From NCBI GenBank assembly GCA_030737835.1, contig CM060848.1, positions 21,279,957-21,343,956 of the forward strand: a stretch of DNA of 64,000 nt. The letters are read 5' to 3'. The notes under the pieces are model-generated. The model had not been told where the DNA came from. It did no database searches and was given only the letters and a program-made list of their open reading frames with translations. Shown here piece after piece: positions 25,620 through 37,700 of the stretch. Position numbers and translations under genes: made by a program. Source of the DNA: Acorus gramineus. Lineage: Eukaryota; Streptophyta; Magnoliopsida; Acorales; Acoraceae. Numbering within the stretch: position 1 is the stretch's first letter; each line of letters opens with the position of its first letter.

Positions 25620-26110
25620 GTGAATGGAGGTGATGGTGCGTGAAACCGGTCACGGGTAGAGGTGGTGTGCGACGAGAAGGCAGGGAAGGAGGAGGTGACG
25701 GTAGTGGTGGTGTGCGACGACAGTGGGTGGATGTGTGATGGGGAGGTGGTAGTGGTGTTCAACAACAGGGAGAGGGAGGGAGAGGTGGTGGTGTGCAGGA
25801 AGAGATGGTGCTGGTGCTGGTGGTGTGAGCGACGACAGGTATAGGAGATGGTGGTGGTGTGCAGTGATGACAGTGGCGGATGGACACGGTGGCGGCGATT
25901 GTGGAGGGAGAAAGGGAGGGTGGAGGAGACCACCTCCATCCCCATCCACACTCTCCCGGGCTCCTCCACGCCTACCCTCTGTACACCACCCCGGTTTGTC
26001 CATTCATTTGTCGCCATCATGTCCAGCCTCTCCCCCCCCCCCCCCCTCCATGGCCTCCGGCCATTCATGCCCTCCTCTCTCTCCCATTTCCTCTCTCTAT
26101 TTCTCTGCTT
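25620..26110. repeat. Degenerate GGTGGT-type satellite with purine-to-pyrimidine switch
   Basis: From 25620 to about 25930 the + strand is G-rich with repeated motifs such as gtggtggtgtgcgacgacag and variants (about five copies). From 25930 to 26110 it flips to C-rich (CCACCTCC, CCCCATCC, a 15-base C run at 26032-26046). Long open frames on both strands are low-complexity shadows, not genes. Confidence 0.7.
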
Positions 26111-26189
26111 CCCTTAACAATCCTACCATCCAAAAAAACATTAGTGGGTGGTGGGAACAGAGATATAGGTGGTGGGGATAGATGATCCC

Positions 26190-29100
26190 AAACTTTTGTG
26201 AGTTAGAAACTGACGTTCCATTATGCATATAGCACCACTTCTATAATGAAAGTCATAAATGTTTGGCAAACACATTCACATGCCACTGCACAGACAAGAA
26301 TTGAACAAACATGACCACAAGGGGAAGAATGAACTGCTTTCCTCATGCACTTTCAAAGGGGCCTTTTGAATATTCTAATATCAAACTCTTAATTACAAGA
26401 AATTGAGGACGGCATGGGCCTTAAATGATCACAACACTGCAAGAAAAACAAAACGTACATATCAACAAGCATATTTCAGATATCAATGTATCATTTATGA
26501 AACAACAAAACAAAGTGTTCAAGGAAAAATAGAAAGCTTAGATCAAGCTAATGACCCACTTCTCAAATCCCAATAGAGAGGTACAGGGGAAAAAGCTGCA
26601 AAAGGATACCGTAATTCATTCAGTATCTTAATAAAGATCTTGCGGTTGCCCTAACAAACCGCAATCTCAATCGGCCCTTTTTTTAGTTCTAATGCAAGGG
26701 CTATCATTGATATGATGGAAACAATGAAAAAAACATTTTACTCTTAAATTTTCACATGACTCATTTAAGAACTCAATAGACTTATTGATAGAGATACCCA
26801 AAAACCAAGCCAAAACTCAACTTCTAAATGAAGCATCAACCAGAAAATAAAAGTATACAAAGTCCCATGTTTTGGCCGATGGTTTGACCCAACAAGTGAG
26901 ACCACTTCTTCCCAGGGATCTTCTTTGGATGTTCAAGCTTTCGAAAAAGTTTCCACTCGACGTGTGCTACATCAAAAACCATAGGCAAAGAGAGAACATT
27001 TCGTCAACATTGACAATTTACTTGACAATCTCAGGTGTATGCAGATGTTTATACCCTGGAGACAGCATCAAGTTCTAGCTATTGATATTAAAGAGTCCTT
27101 AAAAAAAGTCAGAGAAAATCACCCGAGTGATTCAATTTGTATAAGCAATCCATATGGTAATAAACAAGTAATTCAGTGCCCACAAGTTATCAGTGTCCGG
27201 TCAGTGGCTCATATATTAATTTTTAACAATGCTTGATGTCAAGCATTGATAGGACTAAACAGGAAGGACATAGCCAAAACAATTTATGCTGTCGTTTGAT
27301 CTGGAAAGGCAGAAAAAAGGGATTTTAAAGGTGGGCCCCATATTGACATGAAAAGGTGAAATTTGCTCATAGCAATTCATGATGAATGTTTATTCATTTT
27401 TCAATAAAAGAGGATGGATATTTATTGATTTTAAACTGAGTAACTAAATGGCTGACCTTAGTTGTAAATAATTTTATATGCCTACAACATATCATCCAAG
27501 ATCAGGGTACCTCTTCCTATTACCATCATCTAGAGCAGTCACACATATACCAGGGTTCTGGGAGGGAAGAAGGGATACAGTCCTAACCTTGGGCTTTTTT
27601 TTTAAACAAAGTGGCCATCTCAGGAGTTTATCGAGAACTTTACTATTGCTATTGCTCATAGCAACGTCTCTTCCTTTTACCATCAGATATAAAAATATTT
27701 TAGAAAAATTATTCTTCTGTGAATCAACCAAGTTTCAAACTCTGTATTTATAGAGAACCAAATGAGCAAAACAACAATAATGATGAATATGGGTAGACAA
27801 TGAGCCAGAGTTCATGTACTATTAAGTCATTCGTACAAGAAATGTCCCCAAACTCCAATCTTAAATTTCATTTCTGGGCACAGTGTGAAAGATTCTTTAT
27901 ATACAAAGAATTATTTTTATGTTGGTCAAATGTTTTAGTTCATATGTGGAAAGTAAGATGCATGCAATATCTTTCTTTCAGATTAGGTAAAAAGACTAAT
28001 GAATCACTGGAGAACAATGATTGGCAAAGAAAATTGAATAAAAGAACAAGTATACTTTGATAACAACAATGATAAAGCCCACAATTAGACATAAATCAAT
28101 GATGTCCTCTTTTCATAGAGGATTTTGGGTTTATTTATTTATTATTTATTTATTGGAAATGGTGTTACATCCCAACCCAAAAGAAATACAGGGTTCGTTG
28201 CACCTTACTGCATTCAGAAACAGGCTTCCCATACGTCAAAGATGAAAATGACAGGATTGGCAGGGGAACTAAAATTATCTGTGACCATTCATCTTGCACA
28301 CACCTTTAGTTATTTCACTCAATGGTATCATTATAAGCATTCAGACTGGATAAGGTAAATGAATATTTCTATCAAGTTTACGCGTGGAATATGCGCAGGC
28401 TACATTGTAGTAAAGAATTATTCTGTTAGTTGTTTGAGGTTTCCCAAATTTTTGCCACACACAAATTCAAACATTCTCTTCTGTGTTATTACTAGAATAA
28501 ACAAATGGTCTAGTTCTAATTTAGATCTGCTCTGATGATGTACGGCAAAAGATGGTGGGGATATATCATGAGGAACAACCCCCCCCCCCCCTTCCCCAAC
28601 ACACACACATCCCATTGTCTTTTCAACCTTTCACCTACAGCTATATATGATATGTCATACTGGCAATCGGATGGATGTCCATTGCCCAGTATTTAAAAAC
28701 TCAAATCGTGCCTTTTAGAGTCACATGACCAAATGTTCATTAAATATAATTGCGTAGAGATCCCCATTATTATATTAAAACAAATCAAATGAAAGCAAAT
28801 TTCCTTTTGATATTTTTTTTTTTATGAAAGGTGGATATTCTACCTCACAATAAAAGATTATACGCAATACAAATCCACTCTATAAAGGCAAACCTTAAAT
28901 GCACTGAAGGGAAGGAATCCCAATTGATGTCTGAACAGTGAAAAGGCATAACTACAAGTCTACAACAGAATGGAACTGCATATTATTTGCCTAGTGGCAT
29001 TAATTGGTTGAATCCAATACATAATCTTCAGTAGAAAGCAAGCATGATGCTTTACATTCACCCAAGCTTCTAAGACACCTCGCACACTATCTAAGCACTA

Positions 29101-30070
29101 TTATTGGGTCCAATTCTAAGAATGCATAAATACATAATTACACATCAACAGACAACCAGGCTATACTTCTTCACCAAGACAGCTAACTGCTAACTTACAA
29201 GGTCCCATTGTTTCCCAAATGATGGAGCACTATAAGAAACTTGTCATCACAAGTGGGTGGTATTATCAATATGGGAGCCATTTTACCAGTTATCTCAAAA
29301 AAAGAAAAGAAAAGAAAAAGCGCCGTTCTCTGAAAACTTGAGTACGTATCATATTCACTGGCCATTTATAATCCATCATTTTTTCAGTAGATATTTCCCT
29401 GTAAAAATAAGTGTCTGTCCTATAATAATCAAGCTTCCTTATCTTAAACTATATGATTCAAACCTTGATGGCTTAATCTTGAATTATTCTAAAACCTTTA
29501 CAAGTTCCCATGGTTCAAAAAGAAGCATTAAAAGCGAATTGTTCCTCATCCAAATGCAATATATAAAGCAGAGCTGATAAAATTGATTTTATAACCGCGA
29601 ATATCAGGCCTATGCTTTATGCCAAATTATCTTAATAAAAATTAAGTTTCCTTTTACATGACATAATTGAAAAGTTGGCTGGAATTACAAATCGGGGGGG
29701 AGGGGGAATTAAATTCCCAGTGGGTTGGCCAATCAATAAAATCATTGATAAATCTTAAACCTGACTTATTTTCTTTTAATTTAAAAACATAAAGAAGGAA
29801 ATCGGAAACAGATTCACAATCTCTACCGATGGACCACTATCATTATTTTGGGGCTACAAGTGCATGAGTTTAACAGATAAGCGTCCAACTATGCCCAACT
29901 ACAGACTGAAGAAAACAACTTATAGGCTGCACTGAAATGCAAGAGTGCAAATCATTGAGTAATCAGGAAATATTTACTCTTCAATTGAAAGCCACACAAG
30001 TTCATCATTCTGTACCGCATCCTATCAACTACATCAGATCTCTTCCGTTTTATATAACTCACCATGAATT
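26190..30070. other. Long unassigned region downstream of the minus-strand small ORF
   Basis: No exon of a known family was recognised on either strand over nearly 4 kb. Open frames are short (under 110 codons) and have no supporting motifs. It contains a 13-base C run (28579-28591) and an AAAGAAAAG run near 29300. Given the 48-codon ORF at 30473-30619 on the minus strand, part of it could be a spliced 3' untranslated region or a non-coding RNA. Confidence 0.4.
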
Positions 30071-30075
30071 CACTT

Positions 30076-30135
30076 CATAGAAAATCAGAACAAAGACACC
30101 CAAAGCATAGAAAATCAGAACAAAGACACCCAAAG
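30076..30135 (+). repeat. Exact 30-bp tandem duplication
   Basis: The unit beginning CATAGAAAATCAGAACAAAG occupies 30076-30105 and is repeated without change at 30106-30135, indicating a recent slippage event. Confidence 0.9.
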
Positions 30136-30418
30136 CCGAAACATTCGTAGAAACTAATCCATCCTAAAAAGGCCCCCAAAACGCATTACTGTTAGATGTG
30201 ATGCCAATAGAAGACACTCTTCTGATTGCTTCACAAATCTGGTTAGAAACAGAATTACAACAATATCAGTCCCCAATTGAAATTCTAAAAGGCCATAATT
30301 TCAGCGAGATCATCAAAATACAACGGCACTATCAACAATTCAAGAAACAGAAAGAACAAAAACAGAAAACTTTGGCTGTGATCATCAAGAATTCAATCAG
30401 AACCCAAGAGAGACTGTA

Positions 30419-30438
30419 GAGAGAGAGAGAGAGAGAGA
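30419..30438 (+). repeat. (GA)n microsatellite
   Basis: Ten GA units about 35 bases beyond the stop codon of the minus-strand small ORF, so CT on the sense strand of that ORF. Confidence 0.85.
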
Positions 30439-30472
30439 TGTGACCTTTCTTTCCGGTTTTGGAGGAGTTGGA

Positions 30473-30619
30473 TCAGCCGACGGGGAAGGGACCGACGTCA
30501 CCGGCGCGGAGGGCGCGTGCGATCTCGTCTGCGACGGTGAGGCAGGAGGAGACCCAGCCGTGGAGGACCATCCAGACCACCTTCACAATGTATATCGCCA
30601 CCCTCCATGGCATTGCCAT
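30473..30619 (-). CDS. Small 48-aa protein, probably membrane-associated
   Basis: Read on the minus strand, an ATG at 30619-30617 opens a 48-codon frame ending in TGA at 30473. It starts MAMPWRVAIYIVKVVW, has a hydrophobic N-terminal half (about residues 6-28, ending HGWVSSCLTV), then an amphipathic ADEIARALRAG and a C-terminal GDVGPFPVG. The layout (Trp-rich hydrophobic segment, then SSCLTVADEIA and a terminal GPF-VG) resembles short conserved plant proteins I believe exist without a known function, but I cannot name one reliably. The frame is GC-rich compared with its surroundings. The leader upstream on the sense strand has long GA runs and an AGGGTTT (telo-box) motif just before the ATG, as in many plant promoters. 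The function is unknown. Confidence 0.5.
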   Translation of the reverse strand: MAMPWRVAIYIVKVVWMVLHGWVSSCLTVADEIARALRAGDVGPFPVG

Positions 30620-30640
30620 GAAACCCTAATCTCTCTCTCC

Positions 30641-30642
<2 letters not shown>

Positions 30643-30679
<37 letters not shown>

Positions 30680-30751
30680 CAAGCGCGGGAAAACCTAGGT
30701 CGCGATTCGACTAGGGTTTTCGGTGCTCTCTCTCTCTCTCTCTCTCTCTCT
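30643..30751 (-). promoter_or_regulatory. GA-rich leader/promoter of the small ORF
   Basis: Two (CT)n runs on the + strand (30643-30672 and 30726-30751) read as GA on the sense strand of the small ORF. Between them and near the ATG are AGGGTTT/AAACCCTA motifs (about 30621-30629 and 30711-30719). GA tracts plus telo-boxes are common in promoters of broadly expressed plant genes. The transcription start is not visible. Confidence 0.45.
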
Positions 30752-30959
30752 GACGGGAAGGAACGAAGTTTATCGTGCGAGATGTAGAGTTTTGACTTGC
30801 TGTAGACGAATGTTTTGTTTTTTCGGCCGTCCGATGTGTCACCCTTGGAGAAATGGACGGTTGATAACATGTACAGCTCAGCTGCGAAGGACGATCGTGA
30901 GCTATGTCTTGGATGAGATGCCGGTGATGGTAAAAAAAAAGTCATAAATAATAGCAATT

Positions 30960-32968
30960 CAAAATTTTATTTACATGATCTTAAACTAGTGACGAAGATA
31001 TAATAATAGTCTTTTCCCAAGCTGGGTATCAGTTGACCTTGCCTAGGTATGTTCTTGGGACTGGGACTCTTGTTTCATACCGACCTTTATATCTGAATAT
31101 ATGTATATAATAATAACCTTCGGTTGGCTCATATATAGATTCAAAAATTTATTTCACGGAACAGTCTCATGTACACATTTTAAAAATTATCACATTTATC
31201 AAATCAGTTATACATCTCTCACACTTATTCAAGGATATTGTTTTTGAGGAAATGTTAAACTATATAACTTTATATAACAATAGTCTGAATCTTGTCTCAA
31301 AGCAAGGATGGAGAGAATAGACAAAAGATCTTATGAACTGATTACTCACACAAGAAAGGTAAAGGAGTCAATGTCCCCAAATGCAAAACAAAAAAGCAGG
31401 CTAAGTAGCCCACAAAGGAAAAACATAGAGCTCCCTAGTTCAGATTGCTCTACAGACCGGTCGACCCACTAAATAACTAGCCGCGGTCGATATTCAAGAA
31501 TATTGTTGTTAATTAAAAAGTCATAAACTCTTATCTATATTTTATCCATCACTTACCATTACTTTATCCAAGGTGAATCAAACAACAAAAATGTCATTTT
31601 TATGTTTCATAATGAAAATAACAGAAAAAATTACCTAACAAAAAATTGTGTTATTTAGTATGGATTATTTATCCTGATATAGCTATCATGCAAATAAACC
31701 TATGTTACACCCCTGTATATATATATATAACTAGTTAAAAGAAATTATATGTTATCAATACAGTTAAATTAAAAATGGAACAGGAGATGGAGCCATGAAT
31801 AAATGGATCCGTGGATGAACCTCCAATCTTCTTCGTTTATCCTACAGGTATTAATGAGAATTTTATTAATACATACTGTGATGGATAACAGTTTTTTTAT
31901 GAGCATTATTGATGAATTTATATCAATTGTTTTTTAAATGATAGAGGCTATTTTGATTTATTTTATTTTATTGACATTTGTTAACCATCCACACGTCCAC
32001 TGACCATTATAATATTGGTTGTCCTCAGTTATTTTCGCCATCTTAACTTAGTACACAATCTGAAAAATATTAATGTATATAAATGTTATGGGTAATACAC
32101 GAAAATGTGATGAAATTAAAAGTAATTCAACAAAAATAAAATACTGAAATAGAAGAATGGATGAAGAAGCTCGCTACGAATCATAAGGCGTTATTTAGCT
32201 CCTCTCAATACAGAAGTCACGAACCGAACCGCCCTAAGGATTCAGCAAGCTCACACATAGTGATATTAGATATTGACTCAGAACACTGTCACCATAAAAG
32301 TATTTTGGCTACTAGACTAATAAGACATTAAACTCACTCTCAAAACTCTCACAAGAGACTTTTTCTCTCTTTTTCAGTCACTTCTCACTTTCTGAGTTGG
32401 ATAAGAAGATTGACATTCATGGAATCCTTAGACAATCAGGAGTTCTCTCCCATCAAAGTCCCAATTTAATTAAAAATAATAGACTTATAATTATTTCATA
32501 CATGGTACATTGTTCCATAGTCAATGGTGATGGTAAGTTCAAGATACATTGCGAACTTCTTTATTGTTAATTCATGTATCCAATCTACGTGCATCATTGA
32601 AATGTGAAGCATGCATATTTAATGACTTGAATAATATTCATTCCGACCTAGTTTCATCATGGGAATCATACATGAACTTTGCATAGTTAAGCTTTAAATA
32701 TAATTCTTTCCAACTTATGTATATCTATGAATCTTACACACATGAATCTTTCATATTTAATTCCACAATTAGAGTATTCCAATTTACCTATTGCATTTGC
32801 CAAAATACATGAATCAGGCTAAGTCCATACTCACATGTCAAATACACATCCACACCCAATTAAAGTCCTTTGTCCATGTTATATCTAAGCTCTACATTAT
32901 AAATATATTAGATCCTTAAATAGATACGAAGAAGAGAATGATCCACTACTAAATAGCATAGTTTATAA
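30960..32968. other. AT-rich intergenic DNA
   Basis: No gene, RNA or bounded transposon was recognised. Open frames are very short. The (TA)n patch near 31716-31730 is the only simple repeat of note. Confidence 0.5.
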
Positions 32969-33520
32969 TAGAGCTGCAACTTGGGTCATATCCAACTCGA
33001 ACCTGACCAGTCAAACCCGATTTGCATGCAGGTTGGGTTCTAAAAACTAGGATCAATTTTGGGTTGATAAACTCGGGTTGTCTATAAAATTGGTTGGGTT
33101 CGGGTTATCATCATAGACAACCCGAGTCACCCGACCAAACCCGAACTCATAGTTGACACCCATATGATATTCTAAATGGACCATGTGACATTGATAATTG
33201 ATTATTTACTCTAAATTTCTATAATTAGATCACAACCCCTTCTTTTTTTTTGGTGGATTTAGATTATTTAGTGGGTGACTTAAAATTTGTGAAATATATG
33301 TGTGCGTTTTTGTCTTTAAAAATATATACCATTTATTTTAGAATTTATCTTTGTGAGCTTGGCTTGAAACTCGGGTTTTACGGGTTGGTTCAGGTCGGGT
33401 TCAAGTTACCATGGGTCGTGTTCAGGTTAGAGTCATCGAATTGAAATTCAGGTTAAAATAGAATAATATTGTACACCTTAAAATTCAGGTTAGGGCCAAC
33501 CCGTTCGAGTTGCAGCCTTA
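32969..33520. mobile_element. hAT-like non-autonomous element with GGGTT-rich interior
   Basis: The left end TAGAGCTGCAACTTGGG and right end CGAGTTGCAGCCTTA are inverted repeats. The subterminal regions carry many opposed cgggttg/caacccg motifs, a layout common in hAT-type elements. The flanking 8-mers (GTTTATAA and CTCTATAG) match at only five of eight bases, so the target duplication is weak. No transposase frame. Confidence 0.55.
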
Positions 33521-33744
33521 CTCTATAGAGACTTAAAAAATCCCTATAAATCAAAAGAACGGGTCCATCAACTTCTTTTTGATCCAATATATTCAATAAA
33601 TTGGATAATAAATAGCTCAAACTTGTCTATTTATGTTTTAGTGACAGTGTACCATTTTCTTTAAAATAAATAAATAACAGAATAAAACTTTGTTGTGTAT
33701 CACCTTCTTAAGCCCACAACCTGCCATTTAATAAATCACCAAAT

Positions 33745-33815
33745 CCAACACCATATATAAACCCCTTACCAGTCCCACCACCCTTCACATTTTGTGATAG
33801 ATTCCTCTCTTCTCC
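33745..33815 (+). promoter_or_regulatory. Orphan promoter-like segment
   Basis: A textbook-looking TATA box (catatataaacccc, about 33750-33763) is followed by CA-rich and CT-rich leader-like sequence (ttcctctcttctccc, about 33801-33815). No coding region follows on the + strand before the next transposon. It may be the relic of a lost gene or drive a non-coding RNA. Confidence 0.35.
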
Positions 33816-33963
33816 CTTTTTTTATTTTTTTCCTATTTTTGTGATATTTCATATTTTTATTATTAATGTTAAAAATTAGAGATTTTTGCATATATACTCC
33901 TGTTAAAACTCAGTATTATGAAAATATCCCTGTTAAATTTCATAATGCAAAAATGTCTCTCGA

Positions 33964-34441
33964 AGACCTTTAAGTTGCGTAATCGTGCCCCTATCGCCGA
34001 CGTCGTTAAGAACCCTAATTTACCTATGGTTAGAAACCTTAACCTAAAATAAGAAATGATCGAAACACCCTAACTAATGTTATGAAAGAAAAACTAACTC
34101 TATTTCATTAAGAACCTTAGCCCCCATTTGAACCTTTTGGGAAGAAGAAGATGAGATATTTGTGAAGAAATGTTCATTGTTGGACCTTTTGGGAAGAAGA
34201 GGATGAGGGATTTGATGAAAAATGAATATATAATGTGTTTGAGAGATTTTGGAGATGGGTGAAATGGTAGAGAAGAAGAAAAAGAAGAGAGGTTTTGAAG
34301 AGGGGGTGTTTAAGATGTTAAAATGGACTACAAAAAGGGTAAAAGAGTTATTTTCAATTCACTATCGTTGAGCAAACAATGAAAATCAGGTAGAGTTGAC
34401 AGAATTTTAACCCAAGAGCACGGTTGCACAACTTAAGGCCT
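33964..34441. mobile_element. Possible MITE with imperfect 27-bp inverted ends
   Basis: The left end (agacctttaagttgcgtaat, 33964 onward) is matched in inverse by the right end (ttgcacaacttaaggcct, to 34441) over about 27 bases with several differences. No target duplication was identified, and it may abut the next repeat at 34437. Confidence 0.4.
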
Positions 34442-34605
34442 AGTTTGGTAAATGGATAAATTTTTAGGATAAGTTAACCTAATTTATAGGGATAAAAAAA
34501 CTACTATTTTTATCCAGATTTGCATATGGTAATGTTTTTTATTATCCTTATTTTTTGTGTTCTTATCCTCAATCTTGTATTTGGATCAAATATGGGATAA
34601 CTTTA
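34437..34605. mobile_element. MITE family B, truncated copy
   Basis: It starts ggcctagtttggtaaatgg with interior ggataagttaacctaattta and tattatccttat, as in the more complete copy at 47922-48195. The right end is not found. Confidence 0.4.
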
Positions 34606-34653
34606 AATTTTTTTAAAAAATACCAGATCTATCCTTCCTATTAATGAGTCATC

Positions 34654-35010
34654 AAACGGAATGTCGATATTAGCAGATTATTGAAAAATAAAAAAATAAG
34701 TATCGGTCGGCATATAAGAAGTCAAGAAAAATGCTAATGGCTAACAATGATAGTGTCGATACTAGCAGATAATTGCAAGCTACTTCTTATGGATATGCTT
34801 GGACTTCATCATCTCGAGAACTCGATGCCATGTCCTTAGAATAATTTTTTCGATTGAAAGCTGTAGATCGAATACGTTTATTGGGAGTCATACTACACTG
34901 TAAAAAAATTAAGTAAATACTCAATTATATATAAGAAATTAAGAGTTCTATACACACAAAATAAAAGAGTCTCATTTGAATATAGATAAAAAAAATTAAT
35001 ATATTTATTA
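34654..35010. repeat. Partial second copy of the 35.1-36.2 kb element interior
   Basis: About 320 bp (34654-34972) matches 35362-35682 in the same orientation at high identity, for example gctaatggctaacaatgata and atgcttggacttcatcatct. The match resumes at the tttgaatatagataaaaa segment, skipping about 70 bp that the other copy has. It is a truncated direct repeat of the element to its right. Confidence 0.75.
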
Positions 35011-35080
35011 TATTATAATTATATCAAAATTCAAATTCAGTTGATAATGATTCACTTTTAAAGCATTGAGTGAATTAATA

Positions 35081-36188
35081 ATTTTGGGGGTGAAAAATAT
35101 AAGGGGAGTTATATACCCACCCCATACAATTAGAAAACCACCCCGTGATTAATCATTTTTATGCATCCGAAACCAAAGGAAAACCACCCCTACCAACCAC
35201 ACCCCATTTTGAACCAAGCCCACCCCTTGTATTGTTCGACAAACGTAGTGTCGACCGATGCTATATACATCGACACTTGTAGTGTCGAACTGAAGGGTTA
35301 CACAAATATTTTTTTTTGTTATAATATCGATACATGTATTATCGATATATGTTAAATATGTCGCCAAACAGAATGTCGATACTAGCAGATTATTGAAAAA
35401 TAAAAAAATAAGTATCGGTCAACATATAAGATGTCGAGAAAAATACTAATGGCTAACAATGATAGTGTCGATACCAACAGATAATTGCAAGCTACCTCTT
35501 ATAGATATGCTTGGACTTCATCATCTCAAGAACTCGATGCCATGTCCTTAGAATAATTTTTTCGATTGAAAGCTGTAGGTCGAATACATTCATTGGGAGT
35601 CATACTACACTGTAAAAAAATTAAGTAAATACTCAATTATATACAAGAAATTAAGAGTTATATACACACAAAATAAAAGAGTTACGCTTTTTAAACTAAC
35701 ATCAATCACATATTTGAATAAAATGAGTAATTGTTAGTTTATATTACCAGTCTGATTTGAATATAGATAAAAAATAAATTATATTAAACTAATAATTAGA
35801 AAATGAATTAAAATCATTGGCCAACGAGGATTTCAAAAGACAAAATATAACAAAAAAATAAAATAAGAAGAAGATATTAGTTTGAAAAGCATAATTCTTC
35901 CGCTTGGCAACATATTTAACACATATCGACAATACATGTGTTGATATTATAATAAAAAAAAATGTTTGTGTAACTCTTCAGTTCGACAATGAAGTGTCGA
36001 TGTGTGTAGCATTGATTGACACTACATTTGTCGAACAGTATAGGGGATGAGCTTGACTCAAAATGAGGTGTGATCGATAAGGATGATTTTACACAATAAT
36101 ATTTAGTCAGGATAGTTTTATAAATTTTTTTCTTTTCAATTGGGGTGGTTTTCCACCAAAGAGGGGTTTAAATAACCGTCCCCAAAAT
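35081..36188. mobile_element. Non-autonomous DNA transposon with long terminal inverted repeats
   Basis: The left end (ATTTTGGGGGTG) and right end (cCCCAAAAT) are inverse, and similarity continues inward for about 280 bases. The best-conserved part is 35228-35360 against 35909-36037, for example cattttgaaccaagc/gcttgactcaaaatg and ttcgacaaacgtagtgtcga inverted at the other end. The interior holds a 320-bp segment also present at 34654. Long inverted ends are typical of Mutator-like elements, but no 9-bp target duplication was found, so the class is open. No transposase. Confidence 0.65.
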
Positions 36189-37700
36189 ATCGGTACCAAC
36201 CCGTGCCTCCCATAAAGCGGGGATGGAAAAAACAGATAAACATGAAACTCACGAAATCAGCGACCACTGCCCCCAGACATTATCGACCCCCCGTTTTCTT
36301 GTGATCCGCCGCAACTACCGCCTCACCCCTCGGTAAGTTCACCTCCCCATCCGGACAAACCCCTGCCGTACTATACAACGGCGCTATCCGGGGGAGCAAA
36401 ACGAGTATAACATAGCCGAGTGTTAACAAAACTAAAACAAATGTTTAAAAAAATAAAAGGATGTTTTATTATTAGGTCCCTAATGCTTTCTAGCTTAGGA
36501 AAAAGTGCACATTTTTTAATGTATGGATAGCTCTACACGTGACCACTCCAATTGGTTTCTATGGTTTGATATGACAGATTTAAGAATTTGTTTTTTTTTT
36601 TATTATTTTAAAAGGGAAAATAAAATATCTAGTGAATTTTTAATATTTTACCAAAAAAAAAAAAAAAAAAAATGTTCTTTCACCGTTTTATCATTTAAAA
36701 TGACCTAAATATCTTTATCTTATTTAATTGTTATAATAATTATTAATCTATTTAGATTTTTCATAAAATAATTATTTTTACATAATATTAAATGAAGAAA
36801 GGTAATAGATTATTACATGTTTTATTTTTCACAACTAATATTCGACATTATCTATCTATGATATAAACATGGTACAATATAATAAATTCTTGACTACGAT
36901 ACAAATAATTTTTAATTCATTTTTCAGTTTCGAGCAAGAATTCTTGATTCTGATAGGTACATTTAATTAATTGCACCCGATTCTGGTAATTTTTCAATGA
37001 TTTTCTCATCTTCTTCTTCTGAGGTACATAGAGTCAATGGATATGTTTCACTAATGAGATATATGCTTTTGATTAAAAATGTATATCATCTAATGAGATA
37101 TATGCTTTAATTAAAAGTGTATATCATTTTATTTTGAGTTAAAAAAGGTTTATTTTTAATAAATATAAGGAAAAAAATTGATATGTTTGACTAATGAGAT
37201 ATATGTTTTTAATTAAAAATATATCACCTAATAAGATATATATTTTAATTAAAAATACATATAAATCTATATTGAGTTGAATAAATTTATTTTTAATAAA
37301 TGTATAAAAAAATTAATAAGATATATACATCGTTAAATGATGTATACATGTTTCACTGGATCTTTAACAAAGTATAAAAAACTGTAATTTGAAATATAAA
37401 AAAAAGTGTAACATCGCCCATAATGGAAAAAGTGTTGTTACACTTATTTTTTTTATAGTTCAAAATACAATAATAACAATACTACATATTTCGAATATAA
37501 TTAGACGATGTATATATCTCATTAAATATTTTTTTAACTTACTAATAATGAATTCATTCAACTCAAAATAAAACGATACACACTTTTTATCAATATAAAT
37601 ATACGTGTGGTATGAGTTTTAGTTGGTAAAAATAACTGAGTGTAACATTTCCCTAATGAAAATGAATGCCAACCCAACCTAGCAAGAAAAATATGGAGGA
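36189..37700. other. Intergenic DNA upstream of the CML gene, with degenerate repeats
   Basis: A short GC-rich patch at 36190-36410 is followed by very AT-rich DNA. At 37045-37345 the phrase ctaatgagatatatg with (t)taattaaaaatgtatat recurs about four times imperfectly. No gene recognised. Confidence 0.45.

Noticed and set aside
25568-26185. Open frames up to 166 codons on both strands
   Set aside because: Low-complexity GGTGGT satellite translated in all frames (His, Pro and Thr or Gly and Val runs), with no plausible start context or splice pattern.
26872-28358. Chain of short + strand frames as a possible gene
   Set aside because: No shared phase across plausible splice sites, no recognisable domain, and AT-rich non-coding composition.
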